DNA from: Candidatus Iainarchaeum sp.
Lineage (GTDB): Archaea; Iainarchaeota; Iainarchaeia; Iainarchaeales; Iainarchaeaceae
NCBI GenBank assembly: GCA_013331625.1
Contig: DUGC01000116.1
Coordinates: 54,943-60,287, forward strand
Length of the DNA stretch: 5,345 nucleotides
Reading direction: 5' to 3'
Both the position numbers and the translations under genes were made by a program. The stretch's first letter is position 1. Each line of letters starts with the position of its first letter. The notes under the pieces were generated by a model that was not told the origin of the DNA, made no database searches, and saw only the letters and a program-made list of their open reading frames with translations. Positions 1 through 5,345 of the stretch are shown here, in pieces.

Positions 1-35
1 TTCTTGCCAACGGCGTTGTAAATGAGGGCCAACAT
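1..35 (-). CDS. Possible start of a further downstream gene (partial, runs off window)
   Basis: An ATG at 35-33 lies two bases after the TAA stop of the Cdc48 gene and opens a frame that stays open to the window edge, reading MLALIYNAVGK. The same arrangement (stop, two bases, ATG) occurs at the NFACT-R/Cdc48 junction, so a fourth operon member is plausible. No Shine-Dalgarno sequence is visible before it. Eleven residues are too few to assign a family, and a chance open frame of this length is common. The call rests on position and spacing only. Confidence 0.3.
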   Translation of the reverse strand, partial: MLALIYNAVGK

Positions 36-37
36 AT

Positions 38-3000
38 TTACCGCACGTAACTTGGCTTGAACGCCTGCGCCACCGTGTTCTTGAAAGCGTCATAGGCATC
101 CACAGTCTCTTTTGTAATTGTGGGCGTAACTTTCTTCATTGCGGCCTCAAAATGGGAAAGCTTCACTTCAGCTATCTTGAAATTTGCCTCCTGCAATGCT
201 GCAAGCGCTGCCTCGCGTATGAGCCCTTCAAGGTCCGCGCCGCTATAGCCTTCAGTCATCGCCGCAAGCTCATCCAAAGTGACATTTTTTGCAAGCGGGA
301 CCTTGCGCGAGTGAATCTTGAGAATAACTTTCCTTGACTCGAAATCGGGGGCCGGGACCTTGAGGATCTTGTCGATCCTTCCGGGGCGCAGGAGCGCAGG
401 GTCAATAAGGTCAGGCCTGTTGGTTGCGGCAACAAATACAACCCCTTTGAGCTCTTCAATGCCGTCGAGCTCTGTGAGGAGCTGGTTGACCATCCTCTCG
501 TTCACGCCTGAATCATTGGAAGCGCCCCGCCTGCTTGCAATGCTGTCAATTTCATCAAAGAAAACAACAACAGGGGAGACCTGCCTTGCGCGCTGGAAAA
601 CCTTCCTGATGCCTTTTTCGCTGTTGTGCGCGAAAATCCCCCCGAAACCCGCAACGAAATTCTGGCATGGCTCAACTGAAATGTCATAAACCGGCCCTGC
701 GTGGCTGATTTCTTTTATCTCTTTAACTCTGTCCCAATAAATATCTGATTCCGCAAGCTTCCAGAGTGAAGCATATTTTTCTCTTCCCAAATCAACTGTG
801 CAGAGGGCTTCTTTTAGCTTTCTAATTCCCACTGAATTATTCTTTGGATATGAACCAAACGCACTTTCAAGGACTTCGGTTATTTTATGGTTAATTGGGA
901 TGGTGTTGCTGCGCGTCCATACCTTTTCCTCGATGTATTTTCCCACGAGCAGGTTCCTGCGCGAATCGATAAACCCTATTGGCAAAAATTTGCGAAAATT
1001 CTCAACGCCAAAAACCTGAACCCTGCTGCTTATGCTTCCGCTCCATTCAGGCTTTTCCTTGCACGATGCAACAATACCCATTTTGAGGAAAAGGTATAGC
1101 AAATCATTTGCAAGTTTCCTGCTAACTGTTGTTGCCTCGATTACATACCTTCGTTCAGAAAGAGTGATAGAACCATCACCGCTGAAGTATCCTTTCAGGA
1201 AATTCTGAACCTGCCCGCTTGATGCTGCAAACAAAAAACCCGGAACACTCTTGTTTTCTGCACCTGTTTTCAGGCCGAAAACCTTTTCCAGAACATGCTT
1301 GAAAATGCATGCATTTACTATTATGTTCGTTTCTGTAACTGTAGCCCCGCCAAGGCCAAGTGAATCCAGTGTCCGTATCAAATCGGACCTGATTTCCGGA
1401 TTGGCATTAGTAATTCTTACAATATCACCGTCAAAATCCCCTTCGGCAACATAGAGCCCCAAAAGCCGGCAGAATGCACTGTCGATTTTGAGCAAAACAT
1501 TGACATGGTTCCTTGCACCCCTCACGCCGATTGTTATTTTAGAAAAATCCGGGGTAAACCCCGTCTGCTCCAAAAGGTTTGCAAACGCCACCGTACTGAC
1601 AGAAAGATTTTTACCAATTATATCTGCTAAATATTTTTTGCTAAGACCAAGGCACGAGGAAACCTTATCCGGGCCGTATTTCTGTTTTGCAAGCCTCAGA
1701 TCCTGAGACACATTGGACAATACATAACCTTTTTGGTTTTTGAAGTGTTCAAACAAGTTCACTTCGGAATAATTCAGGGAAATATTTGGCATCCTTGCAG
1801 GTATTGCAATTACACTTTTGCCGGCAACAAGCTCTTGCGTGGCAACTGATTCTATCTCCGAATCCGACAATGTGAACAGCGAGTGCTTGTCCGTAACTTT
1901 TATGCTTCTGCCGGTCTTTGTTGTGACTTCAAGCATCTTCCCGTTGAGCGGATGTTTTATGTGCCCGATGATTCTGGAAAAAATGGCCTTGCCATCGGAA
2001 TCAAACGTAACTACCTGTACAGCAAGTTTTTCCTCGACAATCCTGCCGATTTTTTCCCTGAAAATTTTCTTTCCGTCAAAAACCAAAAGCTCCTCATCAT
2101 ACGGCAGGCTCTCCCCCACCCACATACTGATTAATTGCGGACCCTTGATTGAAATAAAATTTGCCTCGGATTCTGTTGCAATTGCTTTTGCAATCGCTGT
2201 CTTGCCGCACCCCGGCGGGCCATAGAGAAGTATCCCGCGCGGCGGCTTTATGCCCATTTTCTGGAAATTTTCAGGATGCTTTAAAGGCCATTCAACGGCC
2301 TGCTTGAGGTCATCTTTGATGCTTTCAAGCCCGCCGATATCGGCCCACTTGACATTGGGGACTTCAATTGCAACCTCACGCAAGGCAGATGGCTGCACAT
2401 CCTTTAGCGCCTCAAGGAAATCCGCCCTGTTCACTTCAAGGCTCTCAAGCACTTCCTGCGGGATTGTCTCCTCATCAAGGTTTATGCGCGGCAGATAGCG
2501 GCGCAATGCTTTCATAGCAGCTTCCTTTGCAAGCGCCTCAAGGTCGGCTCCCACAAAACCATGGGTTATGCCCGCAAAATATTCAAGCTCAATGTCTTTT
2601 GAGAGCGGCATCCCCCTCGTGTGGATCTGCAGTATCTCAAGCCTTCCTTTTTTTGACGGCACGCCGATCTCTATCTCGCGGTCAAAACGGCCGGGCCTTC
2701 TTAGCGCCTCGTCAATGCTGTTGACCCTGTTTGTGGCGCCGATAACAATGACCTGCCCGCGCGCCTCCATCCCGTCCATTGCGGAAAGAATCTGCGCAAC
2801 AACGCGCCTTTCAACTTCCCCCACAACCTCATCGCGCTTTGGGGCAATGGCATCAATCTCGTCAAAGAAAATTATAGAAGGTGCATTCTTTTCAGCTTCC
2901 TTGAACACTTCACGGATGCGCTCTTCCGCCTCACCCACAAACTTGCTCATGATGCTCGGGCTTGAAATGGAAATGAAATGCGCCTGCGTCTCGTTTGCAA

Positions 3001-3715
3001 CCGCCTTTGCAAGAAGTGTTTTTCCGGTGCCGGGCGGGCCGTAGAGAAGCACGCCTTTGGGCGGGCTGATCCCTAACCGGCGGAAAACTTCAGGGTGGCG
3101 CATGGGAAGCTCTATCATTTCACGGACCTTTTGCACCTGCTCATCAAGTCCGCCGATGTCTTCATAGGCGATCCTTGGAATACCGCCCAGAGCATCCTTC
3201 ACAGGCTCTTCCTTCAAGACAAACTGCGTGAAATCCGTGACCTTCACGACCCCGCGCGGATTGGTATCAATAACTTGGTAAATGAAACCCGAACCGAACA
3301 CGCTTATGAGGACACGATCGCCCTTGTTAAGTGGCCTTCCTATAAAATTTTTCTTGAGTATCCGGTCGTACCCTGAAGCAATGATCCTCACTTCCTGCGT
3401 CGGGGCGAGAACGACACGCTTTGCCTCGGAAAAATCCGCTTTCTGGACCGTGACCTTCTCCCCAAGCCCAACGCCGGCATTGCGCCTTATGAGGTTATCC
3501 ATCCGGATGATGCCCTTCCCCTCATCTTCCTGCCTTGCAGGCCATATTACCGCAGCAGTCCTCTGGCTGCCGATAATTTCGACAATATCCCCCGATGTGA
3601 CCGAAAGGTCCTCCTTGGTTTTACGGTCAAGGGTTATAATGTTCCTGCCGACATGCGAAGGGTCAGGCTCCTCAACGCGGAGCACCACCTGCGGCTTTGT
3701 TTTAAGGGGATTCAT
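38..3715 (-). CDS. cdc48: Cdc48/VAT-family two-domain AAA ATPase, interrupted by an intein
   Basis: This is a hexameric cytosolic unfoldase that uses ATP to pull proteins out of complexes and thread them through a central pore. The precursor is 1225 residues from the chosen ATG at 3715. After removal of the intein (536-1031) the mature protein is about 729 residues, normal for archaeal Cdc48. Order: N domain (about 9-174); D1 with Walker A GPPGTGKT at 226-233, Walker B Asp285/Glu286, sensor-1 Asn329 and arginine fingers 340 and 343; D2 with Walker A GPPGCGKT at 499-506, pore loop Met-Trp-Val at 531-533, then after the intein Walker B Asp1054/Glu1055, sensor-1 Asn1099 and arginine fingers 1110 and 1113. 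All catalytic residues are present. The longer start at 3748 would add the hydrophobic stretch [11 protein letters not shown], unlike the family, so 3715 is preferred. Neither start has a clear ribosome binding site. The C-terminus SYVR is not a textbook HbYX proteasome-docking tail. Confidence 0.97.
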   Translation of the reverse strand: MNPLKTKPQVVLRVEEPDPSHVGRNIITLDRKTKEDLSVTSGDIVEIIGSQRTAAVIWPARQEDEGKGIIRMDNLIRRNAGVGLGEKVTVQKADFSEAKRVVLAPTQEVRIIASGYDRILKKNFIGRPLNKGDRVLISVFGSGFIYQVIDTNPRGVVKVTDFTQFVLKEEPVKDALGGIPRIAYEDIGGLDEQVQKVREMIELPMRHPEVFRRLGISPPKGVLLYGPPGTGKTLLAKAVANETQAHFISISSPSIMSKFVGEAEERIREVFKEAEKNAPSIIFFDEIDAIAPKRDEVVGEVERRVVAQILSAMDGMEARGQVIVIGATNRVNSIDEALRRPGRFDREIEIGVPSKKGRLEILQIHTRGMPLSKDIELEYFAGITHGFVGADLEALAKEAAMKALRRYLPRINLDEETIPQEVLESLEVNRADFLEALKDVQPSALREVAIEVPNVKWADIGGLESIKDDLKQAVEWPLKHPENFQKMGIKPPRGILLYGPPGCGKTAIAKAIATESEANFISIKGPQLISMWVGESLPYDEELLVFDGKKIFREKIGRIVEEKLAVQVVTFDSDGKAIFSRIIGHIKHPLNGKMLEVTTKTGRSIKVTDKHSLFTLSDSEIESVATQELVAGKSVIAIPARMPNISLNYSEVNLFEHFKNQKGYVLSNVSQDLRLAKQKYGPDKVSSCLGLSKKYLADIIGKNLSVSTVAFANLLEQTGFTPDFSKITIGVRGARNHVNVLLKIDSAFCRLLGLYVAEGDFDGDIVRITNANPEIRSDLIRTLDSLGLGGATVTETNIIVNACIFKHVLEKVFGLKTGAENKSVPGFLFAASSGQVQNFLKGYFSGDGSITLSERRYVIEATTVSRKLANDLLYLFLKMGIVASCKEKPEWSGSISSRVQVFGVENFRKFLPIGFIDSRRNLLVGKYIEEKVWTRSNTIPINHKITEVLESAFGSYPKNNSVGIRKLKEALCTVDLGREKYASLWKLAESDIYWDRVKEIKEISHAGPVYDISVEPCQNFVAGFGGIFAHNSEKGIRKVFQRARQVSPVVVFFDEIDSIASRRGASNDSGVNERMVNQLLTELDGIEELKGVVFVAATNRPDLIDPALLRPGRIDKILKVPAPDFESRKVILKIHSRKVPLAKNVTLDELAAMTEGYSGADLEGLIREAALAALQEANFKIAEVKLSHFEAAMKKVTPTITKETVDAYDAFKNTVAQAFKPSYVR
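1049..1486 (-). other. LAGLIDADG homing endonuclease domain of the intein
   Basis: This is the DNA-cutting domain that spreads the intein into intein-free cdc48 alleles. Motif 1 is LLGLYVAEG (751-759 of the precursor) with the catalytic acid Glu758. Motif 2 is LKGYFSGDG (840-848) with Asp847. The conserved lysine before motif 2 may be Lys822, in KSVPGF. Both acidic metal-binding residues and the glycine packing positions are intact, so the nuclease looks functional and not decayed. The expected target is the joined host sequence TGGGTGGGGGAG^AGCGAAAA. The domain edges given here are approximate. Confidence 0.88.
1559..1669 (-). other. Helix-turn-helix-like segment between splicing and endonuclease domains
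   Basis: Residues 683-719 of the precursor ([20 protein letters not shown] and onward) read as helix, turn, helix, with small and hydrophobic residues spaced as in Xre/Cro-type DNA-binding folds. They lie between splicing block B and LAGLIDADG motif 1. Extra DNA-binding modules at this place are known in some archaeal inteins, where they help the endonuclease hold its target. The match was judged by eye from residue pattern only. Confidence 0.45.
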
Positions 3716-3750
3716 AACATGAAAAGCGGCGATAATGAATAAGAACATAA

Positions 3751-4554
3751 CTATTTGATTGCGCTGACCTGAAGGCCGCCTGTCGGAAGGAGCGGGATTA
3801 TATCATCAATGCCAAGCCCAATCTTTTTTTGGGCCTTTGAGGAAAATATTTTCAATATCAGCTTTGCAGCTTCGCCCTTGGATGCACTGCCAAAACCGAC
3901 CCCCACAAAATGCTGCGCCATTGACCTCACACTTGACGGCGGACCTGCAAAAACCTCAAATGCCCCTTCGGCATGCCTAAACCCCACTGCATATTCGAGC
4001 GGGGTTTTTTTGAACCATTCGCGCCCGCCATAGACCATGAAGGCACCCGTCCCGATGGATTCGCCCGAAGGCGCGCTCTTGCTCACCTGCGAGGGAGTTA
4101 CGGAGTAGACATCGATGGCAGGGATTTGCTCCTGCCATGCTTTTGAGCAAACCGCCGCAAAAATTGCAGCCTCCTGCTTTGAGATGGCGCCTGGGCGCTT
4201 CCCTTCGCATTTGAGCACCGTGTGTGCCGCCCCGTGGATATCTGCATGGAAATAAAGGTCATCGTCAGCCATGACCTTTTTAACAACCTGCTCATTGCCC
4301 TTTGCATCCCTGCCCGCAACCACAAGAAGGCCCTCACTTGTGCGGCACCAGCGGAATTTCTCAAACCAGCGCCTCTCTTTTTTCCTCACAAGAGCAGACT
4401 GCAAAGGGGCTTTTGCCTGTTGTGACATTTTACGCCTGATCTCCTCAGCGCCCTTTGCAAGCCCGTCAAGCTTTTTCCTGGATTTTTTCGCCAATGCATA
4501 GTAGCGGTCCGCATTCTCCTGCACAGAGATGGTGAAATCCAATTCAACCCTCAT
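3751..4554 (-). CDS. Stand-alone NFACT-R (DUF814) domain protein, C-terminal half of archaeal RqcH/NEMF family
   Basis: NFACT proteins (RqcH in bacteria, Rqc2/NEMF in eukaryotes) bind stalled 50S/60S ribosomal subunits and tRNA in ribosome quality control. NFACT-R is the RNA-binding part. From the ATG at 4554 the protein has 267 residues: a short extended start, a basic charged helix that could form a coiled coil (about 11-58), then NFACT-R. Its signatures are [28 protein letters not shown] and [17 protein letters not shown]. The end, [13 protein letters not shown], resembles the C-terminus of full archaeal NFACT. The family is usually near 600 residues. The NFACT-N and HhH parts are missing and are not encoded upstream here. 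A GTG at 4557, directly before the ATG, is an equally possible start. The gene overlaps the upstream stop codon and lies immediately before cdc48, so cotranslation is likely. The alternative is a CCDC25/Jlp2-like independent role. Confidence 0.9.
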   Translation of the reverse strand: MRVELDFTISVQENADRYYALAKKSRKKLDGLAKGAEEIRRKMSQQAKAPLQSALVRKKERRWFEKFRWCRTSEGLLVVAGRDAKGNEQVVKKVMADDDLYFHADIHGAAHTVLKCEGKRPGAISKQEAAIFAAVCSKAWQEQIPAIDVYSVTPSQVSKSAPSGESIGTGAFMVYGGREWFKKTPLEYAVGFRHAEGAFEVFAGPPSSVRSMAQHFVGVGFGSASKGEAAKLILKIFSSKAQKKIGLGIDDIIPLLPTGGLQVSAIK

Positions 4555-5126
4555 CACGAATACCCCTTTGCCTTGCGTATGATCTCAATCAGCGCGCCTG
4601 TGCGCGAATCCAGCTTATAGAACGGCTCGGTCACATAAAATATTTCCTGCGAGCGCATCAGGTCATGGATGCCCTTCAATTTGCCGAAATACTTGTCGTT
4701 TACGCCCTTATGGTAAGATTCAATGTCGTTATAGATGTGGCGGCAGAGCAGGTTCCAGCTGCCTGAACCCACGATCCCTGAAATAAAATAAAGATTGGGG
4801 TCTTTTTTTGCCTCTTCAATGAACTTTTCCAGCAAGGGCCGCTTTGTAAGGTCTGCCTGCAGCAATGTCATAACCTCAAGCTTGTAGCCAAACTGCCTGA
4901 AATCAAACTTTGGCCCAAAACCCCCAAGCAGCCCCTCACGGTAAAGGAAATCGAGGGATGATTTTATGGTTGCCTTATGGTAGCCGGTGTACTTTTGCAG
5001 CTGGCGGATGTTGGGGATGACGCTCCCTTTCCTTAACAGTGCGGCAAGTATATTAAGACGCACCTCATCATCAACTTTCATTACAACTGCCACAGGATCA
5101 CTAGTAGGATTAATACATCCATTCAT
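4554..5126 (-). CDS. Lrp/AsnC-like winged-helix transcriptional regulator
   Basis: This protein of 190 residues is probably a DNA-binding regulator with a ligand- or oligomer-forming C-terminal domain. A winged helix-turn-helix is seen at about 20-72: helix VRLNILAALLR, helix IRQLQKYTG, recognition helix HKATIKSSLDFLYREGLL, then a wing. Residues 82-170 alternate strand and helix (LEVMTLLQADL, PLLEKFIEEAKKDP, LYFISGIVGSG, WNLLCRHIY, ESYHKGVNDKYF, IFYVTEPFYK), as in the RAM fold of Lrp/AsnC proteins. The ATG at 5126 is used. An internal ATG at 5081, giving MKVDDEVRLNIL, looks much like the usual start of Lrp proteins and may be the true one. Neither has a Shine-Dalgarno sequence. Its TGA overlaps the start of the NFACT-R gene, so it heads a likely operon and might control it. 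The family call is from pattern recognition; the target and ligand are unknown. Confidence 0.68.
   Translation of the reverse strand: MNGCINPTSDPVAVVMKVDDEVRLNILAALLRKGSVIPNIRQLQKYTGYHKATIKSSLDFLYREGLLGGFGPKFDFRQFGYKLEVMTLLQADLTKRPLLEKFIEEAKKDPNLYFISGIVGSGSWNLLCRHIYNDIESYHKGVNDKYFGKLKGIHDLMRSQEIFYVTEPFYKLDSRTGALIEIIRKAKGYS
4563..4569 (-). promoter_or_regulatory. Weak ribosome binding site for the NFACT-R gene
   Basis: The coding strand reads AAAGGGG here, eight bases before the ATG at 4554 and five before the GTG at 4557. The spacing is right for either start. The match to the archaeal GGAGGTGA consensus is only partial. Because this stretch lies inside the end of the upstream gene, the purine run may be coincidence and translation may depend on coupling. 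Confidence 0.3.
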
Positions 5127-5162
5127 TTATTAATGTACTATTTTTCTCATAAGGATTCGGCG

Positions 5163-5173
5163 AATTAATAAAA
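5163..5173 (-). promoter_or_regulatory. Candidate archaeal TATA box for the three-gene operon
   Basis: The minus strand reads TTTTATTAATT, an AT-rich box like archaeal TATA elements. A transcription start about 25 bases downstream would fall near 5143-5145, leaving a leader of roughly 17-20 bases before the ATG at 5126. No good BRE (A-rich element) stands just upstream. A second, less likely candidate is TATAGATAT near 5187-5195. The call is made from spacing and composition only. Confidence 0.35.
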
Positions 5174-5241
5174 GCAAAGTGGCGGCATATCTATAGTAGA
5201 AAAAATAGGGGGAATCCAATCCTAAAAGTGAATCACAAACG

Positions 5242-5307
5242 CAAAAGGGGAAAAAGGGGTTAGGCTCACCAAGCTCACAACACTCGAAAATCCCTTTTCC
5301 CTTTTTG
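5242..5307. repeat. Long imperfect inverted repeat (hairpin), purine/pyrimidine-rich arms
   Basis: The left arm 5242-5261 (CAAAAGGGGAAAAAGGGGTT) pairs with the right arm 5289-5307 (AATCCCTTTTCCCTTTTTG). This gives about 19 pairs, with one bulged A in the left arm and two G-T pairs (5247 with 5302, 5259 with 5291). The loop of 27 bases holds two copies of GCTCAC nine bases apart (5264 and 5273). The non-coding stretch 5127-5345 holds nothing else I can name besides the candidate promoter. The hairpin could be a transcript end, part of a small RNA, or simple-sequence chance. No clean T run follows either side directly. Confidence 0.5.
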
Positions 5308-5345
5308 TCGTGCTTATTGATTTTAAAATTAGATTTTCACCTATG

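Larger units (their letters stand above)
623..2110 (-). mobile_element. Intein with LAGLIDADG homing endonuclease, in Cdc48 D2
   Basis: This in-frame protein-splicing element of 496 residues interrupts the D2 ATPase domain. It begins at Ser536 ([13 protein letters not shown], a typical block A) and ends in GGIFAHN with penultimate His1030 and Asn1031. The next residue, Ser1032, is the +1 nucleophile. Joining the flanks gives [13 protein letters not shown], an unbroken Cdc48 sequence, which fixes the borders. Block B is [14 protein letters not shown] with the Thr608-x-x-His611 pair. Block F is [15 protein letters not shown] with Asp1011. It is a class 1, serine-type intein. A homing endonuclease domain lies in the middle. 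Hand counts of single 60-base lines inside it gave 40% and 42% GC (lines starting 781 and 1621), against 52% and 57% in the host part (lines starting 2881 and 2701), suggesting separate ancestry. No frameshift or stop is present, so splicing is expected to work. Confidence 0.97.

Noticed and set aside
623..2110. Reading the insert as an extra functional domain or a gene fusion in Cdc48
   Set aside because: The borders show Ser1, His-Asn and +1 Ser, the splicing blocks are present, and removing the segment restores a perfect Cdc48 motif. It is an intein.
1818..2225. Plus-strand open frame of 135 codons
   Set aside because: It lies opposite the D2 Walker A region and the start of the intein. 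It has low-complexity Ser/Pro-rich content and no recognisable domain.
2568..3044. Plus-strand open frame of 158 codons
   Set aside because: It is the antisense of the D1 ATPase domain. Its end reads PVPGGP, a mirror of the Walker A codons, and the same ending recurs opposite D2.
3282..3722. Plus-strand open frame of 146 codons
   Set aside because: It is antisense to the Cdc48 N domain, with Ser/Arg-rich composition typical of a shadow frame and no start signal.
3977..4364. Two overlapping minus-strand open frames inside the NFACT-R gene
   Set aside because: They are other-frame shadows. The NFACT-R frame carries clear family motifs over the same bases.
5127..5345. tRNA, CRISPR or box C/D RNA in the intergenic stretch
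   Set aside because: No cloverleaf, spaced direct repeats of CRISPR type, or C/D box pair could be found. Only the hairpin stands out.
5343..5345. Divergent plus-strand gene starting with the final ATG
   Set aside because: Only the start codon is in the window, and the AT-rich box at 5321-5330 is too close to it for a normal archaeal promoter.

Overview
The window comes from an archaeal chromosome. Three genes, all on the minus strand, are packed almost without spacing. The largest encodes a two-ring Cdc48/VAT-type AAA ATPase. The second encodes an archaeal-style NFACT-R protein, and the first in transcription order encodes an Lrp/AsnC-like winged-helix protein. Mostly absent Shine-Dalgarno signals, overlapping stop/start codons and a plausible TATA box all fit Archaea. 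The phylum cannot be read safely from this window. A detached half of the usual NFACT protein is compatible with a small-genome DPANN lineage, but that is a guess.

Layout in transcription order, from right to left. Positions 5127-5345 are non-coding as far as I can see and hold a candidate promoter and a long imperfect hairpin. The Lrp-like regulator follows (5126-4554). The NFACT-R protein (4554-3751) overlaps its stop codon. The Cdc48 gene (3715-38) starts just after that, possibly at 3748. A further ORF may start at 35 and runs off the left edge.

The main feature is a complete intein of 496 residues (623-2110) inside the second ATPase domain (D2) of Cdc48. It lies next to the D2 pore loop, between Walker A and Walker B. 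It has all the expected splicing residues (Ser1, TxxH, His-Asn, +1 Ser) and a two-motif LAGLIDADG homing endonuclease with both catalytic acids present. Removing it restores an uninterrupted Cdc48 of about 729 residues. The ATPase therefore depends on protein splicing, and the element looks capable of homing.

A second point concerns function. In eukaryotes, an NFACT protein (Rqc2/NEMF) and Cdc48 act together in ribosome-associated quality control. Here an NFACT-R protein and Cdc48 sit next to each other in what looks like one operon, under a possible local regulator. This suggests, but does not show, an archaeal module for handling stalled nascent chains. The NFACT protein here is only the C-terminal half of the usual archaeal RqcH and lacks the NFACT-N domain, so it is either a split gene or a stand-alone RNA-binding version.
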